From the NCBI GenBank assembly GCA_024235015.1, contig JACKNG010000003.1, positions 1-64,000 on the forward strand: a stretch of 64,000 bases of DNA. Reading direction: 5' to 3'. This document shows, piece after piece, positions 34,174-43,456 of the stretch (position 1 is the first letter of the stretch; each line of letters starts with the position of its first letter). The notes beneath the pieces are model-generated. The model made no database searches. It was not told the DNA's origin and saw nothing but the letters and a program-made list of their open reading frames with translations. Source of the stretch: Gammaproteobacteria bacterium (GTDB lineage Bacteria; Pseudomonadota; Gammaproteobacteria; Ga0077536). The translations under genes and the position numbers were made by a program.

Positions 34174-34244
34174 CATCGTCGATACCCCCGTCGCAGTTGA
34201 CCGGTGTCACGCCCGTCGCGGCGCCCGCCTGTTAGCCTGTGACG

Positions 34245-34673
34245 ATGAACACACTCACTTGCCGATTGCTGTCACCGCTGCTGTCACTCGTGGCGGCAGC
34301 CGCACTCGCCGCCGAGGCACCGCCCACACCCGACACCGCCTACCTGCCGGCCGCCGACGGCGCCGCGCTCTACGTCGAATACTGCGCGGTGTGCCACGGC
34401 TCCGAGGGGCGCGGCGATGGCCCGCTGGCCGGCGGGCTGACGGTCAAGCCCGCCAACCTCCGCCGTCTCGGTGTCAGCAACGGCAGCGAGTTCCCAGCTG
34501 CGCGCATCGCCGCCAGCATCGACGGTCGCGATCAGCCGCTCGCCCATGGCACCCGCGAGATGCCGATCTGGGGCGAGGCCTTCAAGCGCAGCCAGGGGGC
34601 CTACGGCGAACGCCGCGTGGCCGAACGCATCGACGCCCTCGTCGACTACCTGCGCCGGCTGCAGGAACGTTGA
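34245..34673 (+). CDS. Periplasmic class I cytochrome c, paralogue
   Basis: 142 residues: a signal peptide (ends A-L-A-A-E-A), one haem motif C-A-V-C-H and the Met-containing segment G-T-R-E-M-P-I-W-G. It aligns along its length with the cytochrome at 11097-11522. The ATG at 34245 was chosen; a GTG at 34239 is two codons upstream. Lying near the PQQ dehydrogenase unit on the other side of the small ORF, it is a candidate electron acceptor, which is inference. It is followed at 67 bases by an enoyl-CoA hydratase gene. Confidence 0.82.
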   Translation: MNTLTCRLLSPLLSLVAAAALAAEAPPTPDTAYLPAADGAALYVEYCAVCHGSEGRGDGPLAGGLTVKPANLRRLGVSNGSEFPAARIAASIDGRDQPLAHGTREMPIWGEAFKRSQGAYGERRVAERIDALVDYLRRLQER

Positions 34674-34740
34674 AGCCCCGCCCGGTGGACGCCACCGGGC
34701 GCGCTGGCGACAATGCGCTCCCCGTTCGAGGAGGAGTGCC

Positions 34741-35535
34741 ATGGCCGATCTCACCGTCGATGTGCAGGACAACATCGCCACGCTGACCTTCAACCGTCCC
34801 GCGGCGCGCAACGCGCTGAGCCTGGAGATGCGCGCGCTGCTGCGCGATTCGCTGCACGAGATCGAAACCGATCGCCGCGTCCGTTGCGTGGTGATGCGTG
34901 GTGCCGGCGACCACTTCATGGCCGGCGGCGACGTCAAGTCGATGCACGGATTCCTCGACGAGCCGCCGGAGAAGATCCGCAATACCTTCGTCAACCGCAT
35001 CCATGACCTGCATCCCATCATGTATGCCATGCGGCGCATGCCAAAGCCGATCGTGGCCAGCGTGGCCGGCGCCGCAGCCGGCGCCGGGGTCAGCATGGCG
35101 CTGGCCGCCGACCTCGTGATCGCCGACGAGAACGCCTTCTTCACCCTGGCCTACGTCCACATCGGCACCAGCCCCGACGGCTCGGCCTCGTTCCACCTGC
35201 CACGCGCGGTGGGCATCAAGAAGGCGATGGAGATCGCGCTGCTCGGCGAGCGTTTCGACGCCGCCACGGCCCGCGCGATCGGCATGATCAACTTCGTCGC
35301 CCCGGCCGGGCAGCTCGAGGCCGAGACCGACAAGCTGGCGCGGCGCCTCGCCGCCGGTCCGACCCATGTTTACGGCAACACCAAGCGCTTGCTCTACCGT
35401 TCGCTCGAGAACGAGTTCGAATCCCAGCTCCAGCTCGAGGCCGAGACCTTCGCAGACTGCGCCGCGCGGGCCGATTTCCGCGAGGGCGTGATGGCCTTCG
35501 TCGAGAAGCGCAAGGCGCAGTTCAAGGGCGAGTGA
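34741..35535 (+). CDS. Enoyl-CoA hydratase/isomerase (crotonase family)
   Basis: 264 residues. Motifs: F-N-R-P-A-A-R-N-A-L-S near 18-28, H-F-M-A-G-G-D-V near 58-65, and the second oxyanion segment S-V-A-G-A-A-A-G-A-G. A-Y-V-H-I-G-T-S-P-D-G-S is a common crotonase block. The ATG has a GGAGGAG site just upstream. The stop is followed by palindromic repeat cluster 3. Confidence 0.87.
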   Translation: MADLTVDVQDNIATLTFNRPAARNALSLEMRALLRDSLHEIETDRRVRCVVMRGAGDHFMAGGDVKSMHGFLDEPPEKIRNTFVNRIHDLHPIMYAMRRMPKPIVASVAGAAAGAGVSMALAADLVIADENAFFTLAYVHIGTSPDGSASFHLPRAVGIKKAMEIALLGERFDAATARAIGMINFVAPAGQLEAETDKLARRLAAGPTHVYGNTKRLLYRSLENEFESQLQLEAETFADCAARADFREGVMAFVEKRKAQFKGE

Positions 35536-35550
35536 TCGGCGCTGGCGGCC

Positions 35551-35639
35551 GGTGTCTGACACCGACCGTCAAGTGATTGATTCCATGCCGCCGCGCCGGG
35601 CGGGCGGTGTCTGACACCAACGGGCAATGGATCGATTGC
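35551..35639. repeat. Palindromic repeat cluster 3 (GGTGTCTGACACC family, two units)
   Basis: Perfect palindromes at 35551-35563 and 35606-35618 (spacing 55), each followed by the CAAGTGATTGAT-like tail (CAAGTGATTGATTCC and CAATGGATCGATTGC). It lies between converging genes, a position that fits a REP-type element rather than a promoter. Confidence 0.87.
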
Positions 35640-35660
35640 ACCGGCAGGCCGCGCCGGCGC

Positions 35661-36530
35661 TCATCCGCCCAGTTTGCGCACCTCGGCCGCTTCGCCCGTC
35701 GAGCCCTTGGTCACGCCGACCACGCCGGCGCCGCGGGCTGAAATCTGCGGGAAGCGCCGCGACAGCTCGGGCCCGGCAGCGGTCAGGCCGCCGTCGACCA
35801 CGATCGACTCGCCGGTCACGAAGCGCGCGTCGTCGGTGGCGAGGAACATCGCCGCGCCGGCGATGTGCTCGCCCTGGCCGGCCTCGGGCCAGGGCTGGGC
35901 CTTGGCGAACATCGGTTCGATCTTGTCGGCCCGGCCACCGTGGGCGAGCGGGGTCGAGATGAAGCCCGGCAGGATGGCGTTGACGCGGATGTAGTGCGGG
36001 GCGAGTTCGATCGCCCCCGACTTGCTCAGGCTGATCACCGCCGCCTTGGCCGCCGAGTAGATCATCGGGCCGGCATCGCCGGACAGGCCGGCGATGGAGG
36101 CGGTGTTGATGATCGAGCCGCCCGTGCCCTGCCGGATCATGATCCGCGCGGCGTGCTTCATCCCCAGGAAGACGCCCTTGCCGAGCACGTCGAAGGTGTA
36201 GTCCCAGGCCTCGACGGTGGTTTCGGTCAGCGGCCCGATGGCGCCGCCGACCCCCGCGTTGTTGAACACGATGTCGAGCTGGCCGAAGTGGTCGAGCGCG
36301 CATTGCATCATCGCTTCGATGTCGGCTTCGCGGGCGACATCGGTCTTGACGAAGCGCGCGCGTTCGCCATGGCCGCGCGCGGCGGCGAGGTCGACGGTCT
36401 CCTGGCCGGTCGCGGCGTTGAAATCGGCGATGACGACATTGGCGCCCTCGTCGAGAAAGCGCAGTACGGTGGCGCGGCCCATGCCGCTGGCGCCGCCGGT
36501 GATGACGGCTGTCTTGCCTTCGAGTCTCAC
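35661..36530 (-). CDS. Short-chain dehydrogenase/reductase
   Basis: 289 residues of the classical SDR family: the cofactor motif G-G-A-S-G-M-G near residues 11-17, N-N-A-G-V near 89, N-T-A-S-I-A-G with the catalytic Ser, and the catalytic pair Y-S-A-A-K. An acidic D after the second strand (V-V-I-A-D-F-N) suggests NAD rather than NADP. The GTG at 36530 is preceded by AGGGGAG 7 bases upstream. The C-terminal extension past about residue 255 is longer than usual. Substrate not known. Confidence 0.85.
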   Translation of the reverse strand: MRLEGKTAVITGGASGMGRATVLRFLDEGANVVIADFNAATGQETVDLAAARGHGERARFVKTDVAREADIEAMMQCALDHFGQLDIVFNNAGVGGAIGPLTETTVEAWDYTFDVLGKGVFLGMKHAARIMIRQGTGGSIINTASIAGLSGDAGPMIYSAAKAAVISLSKSGAIELAPHYIRVNAILPGFISTPLAHGGRADKIEPMFAKAQPWPEAGQGEHIAGAAMFLATDDARFVTGESIVVDGGLTAAGPELSRRFPQISARGAGVVGVTKGSTGEAAEVRKLGG

Positions 36531-36832
36531 GGTGTTTCTCCCCTGCAATATTGATCGACCGGACGTCCGCGGTCGCTGACGAGCGCGCCACGGGCACGTG
36601 CCAACGTCGCGCGCAGTGCCGCCCTCGCGGGCGCTGCGACGGCCGGCCTGGATTGTCGGCAGCGCTCCCACGTCAGCGCGCGCCGCCGGCAGCAGGCCGG
36701 ACGGCCCTGCCCGGTGCCAGAAACGGAGGCCGGACACCGCTGCCAACAGGCCTGCGCGTCGTTCAACTTGCGTCGGGTCGACGGCGCCATCGACAATCCG
36801 GGCGAGCATAACGCGGAACGGGAGAGCGGTGC
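36531..36832. other. Divergent intergenic region
   Basis: About 300 bases between the SDR and the beta-hydroxyacid dehydrogenase gene. No gene, hairpin with T run, or repeat was recognised. It should contain both promoters. Confidence 0.45.
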
Positions 36833-37714
36833 ATGGATGGCCAGCGGGTGGGATTCATCGGCCTCGGTGCCATGGGCAGCGTGATGGCGCGGCGGCTCGC
36901 CGAGGCCGGGCACCTGCTCACGGTGTGGGCGCGTCGCCCGGAAGTCGCCGCGCCGCTGGCCGCACGCGGAGCGACGGTCGCCGGAACCCCCGCCGCTCTC
37001 GCCGCCGCGGTCGACACCGTGATCCTGTGCGTGACCGATACCGATGCCGTGGCCAGTGTCGTGTTCGGCGCGGACGGCGTCGCCGCCGGCGCCCGCGCCG
37101 GCACCCTGCTCGTCGACCACTCGACCATCCATCCCGTCGCCACGCGCGACTTCGCCACCCGCCTCGCGACGGACCACGCCATGGGCTGGGTGGATGCCCC
37201 GGTCAGCGGCGGCGTGCCCGGCGCCGAGGCCGGGCGCCTCGTCGTCATGGCCGGTGGCGAGCAGGCCGACCTCGCGCGCGTCGAGCCGCTGCTCGCCGCC
37301 TACGCGGCGCGCATCACCCTCATGGGCGCGGCGGGCTGCGGCCAGGCCAGCAAGGTGGTCAACCAGATGCTCATCGGCGCCGCGGTGGCGGCGGTCGCCG
37401 AGGGACTCAACTTCGCCGCCAATTTCGGTGTCGACGCGGCCAGCCTGCCCGACGCCCTGGCCGGCGGCTGGGCCGATTCCGCGGTCCTGCAGAACCACGC
37501 GCGGCGCATGGCGGCGGCAGCCTACGCCGGCGACGTCGACGCCCGCATCATGGCCAAGGACATGGACATCGCGCTCGACATGGGGCGGCAGACCGGCTCA
37601 CCCATGCCGGTCGCGGCACTGGTGCAGCAGATGTACCGCGAACTCATTGCCAACGGCGACGCCGACAAGGGCCAGATCGGGCTGATGTGGCGCTATGCCC
37701 GGCGCGCCCTCTGA
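36833..37714 (+). CDS. NAD(P)-dependent beta-hydroxyacid dehydrogenase (HIBADH/GarR family)
   Basis: 293 residues. Rossmann N-terminus V-G-F-I-G-L-G-A-M-G-S; substrate loop D-A-P-V-S-G-G-V-P-G-A; the catalytic Lys in G-Q-A-S-K-V-V-N-Q; a C-terminal segment with K-D-M-D-I-A. This matches 3-hydroxyisobutyrate and tartronate semialdehyde reductases. It may process a hydroxyacyl intermediate of branched-chain or aromatic breakdown. No ribosome site is evident, but the ATG at 36833 fits the family start. Confidence 0.87.
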   Translation: MDGQRVGFIGLGAMGSVMARRLAEAGHLLTVWARRPEVAAPLAARGATVAGTPAALAAAVDTVILCVTDTDAVASVVFGADGVAAGARAGTLLVDHSTIHPVATRDFATRLATDHAMGWVDAPVSGGVPGAEAGRLVVMAGGEQADLARVEPLLAAYAARITLMGAAGCGQASKVVNQMLIGAAVAAVAEGLNFAANFGVDAASLPDALAGGWADSAVLQNHARRMAAAAYAGDVDARIMAKDMDIALDMGRQTGSPMPVAALVQQMYRELIANGDADKGQIGLMWRYARRAL

Positions 37715-37894
37715 GACCCCCGCGTCAGCGGCGCTGGCCGCCCCTCGGAGCCGTCCTGGGAGCGGTAGAATTTCACGGCATTTTCTTCATTTGTTCATGG
37801 GGTTATGCAATACTTCGGCGAAATTACGCAAAATCTCGCCCGCCACGGACCCGGACGGGTGCCGGGACGGGCGATCAAGCCGTTGGGGACGACC

Positions 37895-39226
37895 ATGATC
37901 GCGCGCCTGCTCTGCTTCCTCCTGCTCTGTGTGACCACGCTCGCGAGTGCCGACGAGGATCTCGTCACACGCGCGCGCGCCCTCATCGATCAAGGCCAGG
38001 CCGCCGCCGCCTACGAGTTGCTCAAGCCACTCGAGCCGCAGCGCGCCGGGGAAGCCGAGTTCGACTACACCTTCGGTCTCGCGGCGCTCGATTCGGGGCA
38101 CACGATGGATGCCATGTTCGCGCTCGAACGGGTCGTCGACCTGCATCCCGAACACGGCCCGGCGCGCGCGGAGCTGGCACGCACCTACCTCGCACTCGGC
38201 GAAACCGACGACGCCCGCCAGGAATTCGACAAGGTCCAGCAGATGGACGACCTGCCGCCCGAGGCGCGCCAGACCATCGAACGCTACATGTCGAACATCG
38301 ACCTCTTCCATGACCGTACGCGAACCCGTTACCGGCCCTGGTTCGAGGTCGGCCTCGGTTACGATACCAACGTCAACGGCGCCACGAGCGACAAGTCGGT
38401 CATCGTGCCGGCCATCTCCCTGACCCAGCCCGCCACGCTCAGCGGGACCGCAAACAGCCCGTTGTGGAACATCGGTGCCGGCCTGCGCTTCACCACCCCG
38501 CTCGACGTCGAACGCGGGCTCAGCCTGATCGGCCGCATCGGCCTCAATCACCGCCTGACCGTCGATGAGGCCGACTTCAAGACCCTCGCCGGCAACGGCC
38601 AGCTCGGCATCCACCTGCGCCGTGACAAGCACCAGTTCAGCCTCACCGGCGAGGCCGACGTCGCCAAGATCGATGGCACCTCGATCTTCAACGGCAACCG
38701 CGAGAGCGCCGGCGTCACCACCCAGTACCAGTACGCGCTCGACGACAACGACCAGCTCTCGAGCTTCGCCCAGTTCCAGATCGTGCGTTACCCCGAGCAG
38801 CGCGTGCGCGACGTCAACCGCGTCACGCTCGGCGCCGGCTGGGGCCATGCGTTCACCGAGAGCCGCAGAACCCCGATCGTGTTCGGCAGCCTGTTCGGTG
38901 GGTTCGAGGACCCGCAACGCCTGCGCGGCGGGCATTTCGGCCGCAATTTCTACGGCGGCCGGCTGGGCGCCAGCGTACGGCTGGCCGAGAAACACACCGT
39001 GCTCGGCAGCTTCACCTACCAGCAGAGCGATTACCACGACCCGGTACCCGGTTTCCTGGTCAAGCGCGACGAGGAATTCGTCGAGGCGACCATCGGCTAC
39101 CGTTACCAGCACGACGATCACTGGAGTGTGAACCCGGTCCTGCGTTACAACGACAATTCCTCCAACGTCGTCATCAACGACTATGATCGATTCGAGTTCG
39201 TAGTGACGTTGCGCAACGACTTCTGA
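37895..39226 (+). CDS. TPR/beta-barrel outer-membrane protein, Slam-like translocon
   Basis: 443 residues: a signal peptide (1-19, ends A-S-A), an N-terminal TPR-like helical domain (about 20-140, with A-Y-E-L-L-K-P-L and A-R-A-E-L-A-R-T-Y-L-A-L-G-E repeats), and a C-terminal barrel of about 290 residues opening with the G-L-G-Y-D-T-N-V-N block and ending V-T-L-R-N-D-F. This is the architecture of Slam (surface lipoprotein assembly modifier, DUF560), which moves TbpB-like proteins across the outer membrane in type XI secretion. It is followed two bases later by a giant FecR-domain protein with barrel-like modules, a candidate cargo. The assignment rests on layout, not on a homology search. 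Confidence 0.72.
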   Translation: MIARLLCFLLLCVTTLASADEDLVTRARALIDQGQAAAAYELLKPLEPQRAGEAEFDYTFGLAALDSGHTMDAMFALERVVDLHPEHGPARAELARTYLALGETDDARQEFDKVQQMDDLPPEARQTIERYMSNIDLFHDRTRTRYRPWFEVGLGYDTNVNGATSDKSVIVPAISLTQPATLSGTANSPLWNIGAGLRFTTPLDVERGLSLIGRIGLNHRLTVDEADFKTLAGNGQLGIHLRRDKHQFSLTGEADVAKIDGTSIFNGNRESAGVTTQYQYALDDNDQLSSFAQFQIVRYPEQRVRDVNRVTLGAGWGHAFTESRRTPIVFGSLFGGFEDPQRLRGGHFGRNFYGGRLGASVRLAEKHTVLGSFTYQQSDYHDPVPGFLVKRDEEFVEATIGYRYQHDDHWSVNPVLRYNDNSSNVVINDYDRFEFVVTLRNDF

Positions 39227-39228
39227 CG

Positions 39229-42200
39229 ATGGTGGTACCTGCGATGAAGATGACAATCCAGCTCCCGATCCTGCTCGCGGCCCTGCTCCTGTCCGCCGCC
39301 GCGGCACAGGCGTCCACCCAGGCCGGCAAGGTCGTCTACGCCTTCGGCGACGTCGTCGCCCAGCGCAGTGACGGCAGTTCGCGGCCACTCTCGCGCGGCG
39401 CTGCATTCGGTCCCGGCGACACCATCAGCACACGCAAGGGTCGCGCGCAGCTGCGCTTCACCGATGGTGGCTTCGCCGCCCTGCAACCGGGCACCGAGTA
39501 CCGCATCGACGACTACAACTTCGAAGGCGAGGCGGACGGCAACGAACGCAGCTTCATGAACCTCGTGCGCGGCAGCGTGCGCCTGGTCACGGGCCTCATC
39601 GGGCGTACCAACAAGAAGAATTTCCGCCTCAACACGCCCGTCGCCACCATCGGCATCCGCGGCACCGCCGGCAAGATCTCGCATTGCGATTCGAATTGCG
39701 GCGAGCGGGGGCCGGGCACCAGCCTGGCTGGTTACGGCGGCGAATGGGACCTGGCCTCGGGCACCTACAGCGGCGCGGTCAAGCCGGGCCAGGCGACCTT
39801 CTGCAACGGCAGCAGTTGTTTCGAGATCCCCGGCTTCGGCCAGCGCCGCGACGCCGACGCCGGCGGCGAGGATCCGCTCGACGAAGCGCAGGACGAGAAC
39901 GAGGAGAGCGTTGCGAGTGGCGCCGAGGAAGAGCAGTTCCAACAGGGAACCCAGACCGACCCCGAGGGCGATTCCTGCGAGCTGGGCGGTTGCGGTGCCG
40001 ATATCGTGGTGGCGACGGGCCTGGTCGGTGCGAGCGCCCGCGAGGATCTCGGCGAGGCCGACACGGAGTCGCTCGACGACATCGCGCTCGTGTTGAACGA
40101 CGGTGTGCCGGTTGCCGGCATACAGGTCCACGACGATTTCGAGGGACAGGACGAAGTCAGCATCCTGACCAGCGATCCCGCCGCCCTGCGCCAGGCCGTG
40201 CTCGATTTCCCTGATCCCACCATCCGCGCGAGCGGGCTCGCGATTCTCAATGCCGTGCCCGGCGACCTGGTCGAGGCCGTCATTGCCAACCCGGCCCGTG
40301 TCGGCATGGGCGACTACGGCCGCACCTCGGACGGCCTGCTGCTCAAGGGCCGCTGGGAGAACGGGCTGCTGCTGTCCGTCGACGCCACCGGCGACGGGCA
40401 GGTCTATTTCGCCGACCTGATCGAACTGACCGGCTTCAAGAGCGAGCACTTCATCTTCGGCGCCGATCCCGGCGTGATGCCGACGACCGGCGTGGCCACT
40501 TACGGCTTCACCGGCGGCACGTTCTCGACCGCGCTCGACGGTTCGTCCATCGGTGAAGGCGTCACCGGCGGTTCGCTCATGTTCGATTTCAGCCTGGGCA
40601 TGGGCAAAATTGACATGAAAGTCCTCCACGATGCCGTGAACTACGTGGTGCTGGGCGATCTGATGCTCGAGAACGACCGCTTCTTCGGCGATTACGCCGT
40701 CACCGCCACCAGCACCGCAGGCGTGTACGACGTCAGCATCGACGGCTTCTTCGCGGCGCCTGGCGCGACGGCACCGCGCGCCGCCGGCCTCGCTTACGCC
40801 GTGCACTCGCCCACGCCTTTCATGGGCGTGGCCGGGTTCGGCCTGCAGGGGGTCACGACCTCGGAGACGGTGGTGCCACCCGTACCACCCGTACCACCCG
40901 TGCCACCGCCGGTGCTGGGCCAGGTCGTGCCGGGACAGGCTTTCATGGCCATCAGCAGCCGGCCGCACGTTTTCCAGCAGGTCTACGGACTCGACGTCAC
41001 TTTCCAGGCCCCGGAGCTGGCCCAGATGTACTTCGGCCAGCAGCTGATGGGCGTGTTCGATTCCAACGGCACTCTGGTCGGCTCGCTGGCCGAGGACACC
41101 GTGTTCTTCCCCGGCCTGTTCAACGTGTTCACCGTCAACCTCGACGTGATCCGCCAGGCCGTGGCGCAATACCCGAATTTCAACCGCGACGCCGACGCGC
41201 TGGCCATCATCGACGGCGTACCGCAGCAGACGGCGGACGCACTGGCCGCTGCACCGGCCGCGTTGGCGGCCGATTCCGGCCCGACCAGCGATGGTCGCCT
41301 GTTCTACGGTCGCTGGGAGAACGGCAACGTCCTGGCCATACTCGGCAACCTCGACTCGCCCGGGTCGTCGACCTACGAACTCATTCCGCTGACGGGTTTC
41401 AAGAGCGAACACTTCATCAGCGGCGTCCAGCCCTGGTTGCTCGACTTCCCGGCCCCCGCTACCGCGACCTATGACTTCACCGGCGGCACACGCTCCACGT
41501 CGCTCGACGGCCTGACCATAGGCAGCGGCGTGACCAACGGCAAGATCTCGATCGACTTCGGCCTCGGCTTCGCGGCGCTGGCCATGACCGTCGGGCATAA
41601 CAGCGTGAGCTACCAGGTCAACGGTCCGCTCTTCTTCACCGAGAACGTGCTGTTCAGTTCGCCGGGCGACCTCTACGCGGTGAACGGCAGCACGATGTAC
41701 CCGACCCACGTGGCGGGCCTGTTCTTCGGTACCGGCACCCCGATCCCACAGGCCATCGGCCTGAGCTACACCGTCGAGCGCGTGCCCTCGCCGTTCAGCG
41801 GCGTGGCCGGCTTCGGTATCGCGCAGGCCATCGATCCCACCTTCCTCGCGCCGGCCCCCAACGGCAGCTACGTCGCCTTCGCGCACGCATTCGACGATGG
41901 CTCCGGCCTCAACAGCCAGGCCTTCGATTTCCTCGTCGACGGTAGCGGGAGCACCGCCAAAGTCACGCAAGGAATCGTCACGGCGTTCAGCAGCGACTTC
42001 CACAGCCCTCTGTGCTCGCCCGCCTGCACGTTCGACGGTCATGGCTTCCAGGGCGCATTCGCCAACGGTGTGCCGGTGTGGCTGGATCCGACCGGCCCCA
42101 ACGGCGACAACACCCACCCGGCCCTCGATGCGCGTTGGGCGCGCTTCTCACCGGATGCCTACGCCGTGAGTCACGCCGACCTCGCCACCCCGACCGGCTC

Positions 42201-42744
42201 GGCCCACGTCATCATCGCCGAGAACCTGACGCCGGTGGCGAACATCCCGGGCACGGGCAGCCTCAAGGAAGGCGTTTACAACCTGATCGAGGGCGGCACG
42301 CTGCCGACCTCGGTTTACGTCTCCAACGGCGTCGAACAGCCCGAGGTCGTCGGTTCACTCGATACTGCCGAAGTGATCGTGACGTTCGACGACGGCTCGA
42401 TGTCGGCGCAGTTCCAGGGCACGCTCGCGAGCCCGAACGGTGGCAACTGGGGCATGTCCGGGTTCGAGAGCCCCGGGGCCTTCAACCGCAACGACGGCGT
42501 CCATTCGATCAACATGTCGGGCTTCATCAGCAGCTTCGACATCAGCTCCGCGGGCGGCGGCAGCAATTGCTCGGATAGCTGCGGTCTCTACGGGCACACC
42601 CACTTCACCCTGGGTGGTGCCAACGCGAACGCCGCCATTGGTTCGTTCCAGGGCAACACCGACAATTTCTACGACCCTGCCGCCACCGTCACCGGAACCT
42701 ATGTATTGGGCGGGGTCGTCAACAGCATCCCCCCACCGCTCTGA
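39229..42744 (+). CDS. FecR-domain protein with repeated barrel-like modules, candidate surface cargo
   Basis: 1171 residues. Signal peptide of SPase I type without a lipobox Cys. A FecR-type domain (about 35-190, V-V-A-Q-R-S-D-G, T-P-V-A-T-I-G-I-R-G-T) leads to an acidic segment with two Cys pairs. Two homologous modules follow (about 300-545 and 565-870): G-R-W-E-N-G at 374 and 694, G-F-K-S-E-H-F-I, F-T-G-G-T at 426 and 749, and G-V-A-G-F-G at 529 and 854, a constant offset near 320-325. A V-P-P repeat linker (547-560) joins them. A third, more diverged module with G-H-T-H-F-T-L-G-G ends the protein. Similar FTGGT modules in FecR proteins form TbpB-like barrels. The start could also be the ATG at 39244. 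Confidence 0.8.
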   Translation: MVVPAMKMTIQLPILLAALLLSAAAAQASTQAGKVVYAFGDVVAQRSDGSSRPLSRGAAFGPGDTISTRKGRAQLRFTDGGFAALQPGTEYRIDDYNFEGEADGNERSFMNLVRGSVRLVTGLIGRTNKKNFRLNTPVATIGIRGTAGKISHCDSNCGERGPGTSLAGYGGEWDLASGTYSGAVKPGQATFCNGSSCFEIPGFGQRRDADAGGEDPLDEAQDENEESVASGAEEEQFQQGTQTDPEGDSCELGGCGADIVVATGLVGASAREDLGEADTESLDDIALVLNDGVPVAGIQVHDDFEGQDEVSILTSDPAALRQAVLDFPDPTIRASGLAILNAVPGDLVEAVIANPARVGMGDYGRTSDGLLLKGRWENGLLLSVDATGDGQVYFADLIELTGFKSEHFIFGADPGVMPTTGVATYGFTGGTFSTALDGSSIGEGVTGGSLMFDFSLGMGKIDMKVLHDAVNYVVLGDLMLENDRFFGDYAVTATSTAGVYDVSIDGFFAAPGATAPRAAGLAYAVHSPTPFMGVAGFGLQGVTTSETVVPPVPPVPPVPPPVLGQVVPGQAFMAISSRPHVFQQVYGLDVTFQAPELAQMYFGQQLMGVFDSNGTLVGSLAEDTVFFPGLFNVFTVNLDVIRQAVAQYPNFNRDADALAIIDGVPQQTADALAAAPAALAADSGPTSDGRLFYGRWENGNVLAILGNLDSPGSSTYELIPLTGFKSEHFISGVQPWLLDFPAPATATYDFTGGTRSTSLDGLTIGSGVTNGKISIDFGLGFAALAMTVGHNSVSYQVNGPLFFTENVLFSSPGDLYAVNGSTMYPTHVAGLFFGTGTPIPQAIGLSYTVERVPSPFSGVAGFGIAQAIDPTFLAPAPNGSYVAFAHAFDDGSGLNSQAFDFLVDGSGSTAKVTQGIVTAFSSDFHSPLCSPACTFDGHGFQGAFANGVPVWLDPTGPNGDNTHPALDARWARFSPDAYAVSHADLATPTGSAHVIIAENLTPVANIPGTGSLKEGVYNLIEGGTLPTSVYVSNGVEQPEVVGSLDTAEVIVTFDDGSMSAQFQGTLASPNGGNWGMSGFESPGAFNRNDGVHSINMSGFISSFDISSAGGGSNCSDSCGLYGHTHFTLGGANANAAIGSFQGNTDNFYDPAATVTGTYVLGGVVNSIPPPL
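40873..40911 (+). repeat. Nine-base tandem repeat coding for V-P-P units
   Basis: Four units of the form GTA-CCA-CCC in the FecR-domain gene code for a proline-rich linker between its two large modules. Such tracts can gain or lose units by slippage. Confidence 0.75.
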
Positions 42745-42776
42745 AGCGCTGCGGAGCGCGCTCCCACGCGGCGAAA

Positions 42777-43436
42777 TCAGCGCCAGGCAAAGCGCGGCTG
42801 GTCGTAGTGGGCCACCCGCGTGTCCCGCCCCAGCACGCACACCTCACGGAACTGGTAGAGGATCGCCGCTGTCGGCGCGGCGATCCAGTCGTCGCCGATC
42901 GGCATGCGCAGCACCGGCGGCGCATCGTCGGCGACGTGATCGAGCAAGGGCGCATCCTCGCGCAGCAGCTCCGGCACCGGGATACGGTGGACCGAGTCGA
43001 CCTCGTCCGGGTTAAGGCGGAAATCGCGTTGCGGCCCGCCCCAGATGACGACCGGCGTCATGATGAAGCCCGAACGCGTGACGAAGTCGTCGAGGCGGCC
43101 GAGGATGCGTTCGGGGCCGAGTTCGAGACCGATCTCCTCGTGCATTTCGCGCAGCGCGGTGTCTTCCGGGGTTTCGCCGGGATCGATGCGCCCACCCGGG
43201 AAGGCCCATTGCCCGGCGTGGTTACGCAAGCGCGACGAGCGCCGGGTCAGCAGCAGCGCCGCACCGCCCTGCCAGTCGTCGTGCGCCGGCAGGCCATTGC
43301 AACCTGCGCCGAGGCCGGCATCGACGATGGTCACGGCGACGGCAGCGGCGCGCGCCCCGGCGACCTCCGCACCCTGGACGCTGAACTCTGCCAGGCGCCC
43401 GCAGATCAGCTCGCGAAAACCATCGTCACAGTGCAT
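42777..43436 (-). CDS. Nudix hydrolase, probable CoA pyrophosphatase
   Basis: 219 residues. The Nudix box is intact: G-G-R-I-D-P-G-E followed by R-E-M-H-E-E-I-G. The preceding L-R-N-H-A-G-Q-W-A-F-P-G-G matches the CoA pyrophosphatase (NudL/YeaB) branch, which trims CoA and acyl-CoA. The ATG at 43436 has GGAG eight bases upstream. The upstream flank is the inverted-repeat element at 43457-43603. The role may be to control CoA pools where many CoA enzymes are encoded. Confidence 0.87.
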   Translation of the reverse strand: MHCDDGFRELICGRLAEFSVQGAEVAGARAAAVAVTIVDAGLGAGCNGLPAHDDWQGGAALLLTRRSSRLRNHAGQWAFPGGRIDPGETPEDTALREMHEEIGLELGPERILGRLDDFVTRSGFIMTPVVIWGGPQRDFRLNPDEVDSVHRIPVPELLREDAPLLDHVADDAPPVLRMPIGDDWIAAPTAAILYQFREVCVLGRDTRVAHYDQPRFAWR

Positions 43437-43456
43437 CGACAAACTCCGGCTGGCGA

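Noticed and set aside
39181..42117. Very long open frame (978 codons) on the minus strand
   Set aside because: It is the antisense shadow of the FecR-domain gene; its translation is rich in Arg, Gly, His and Glu with no motifs, signal or family features.
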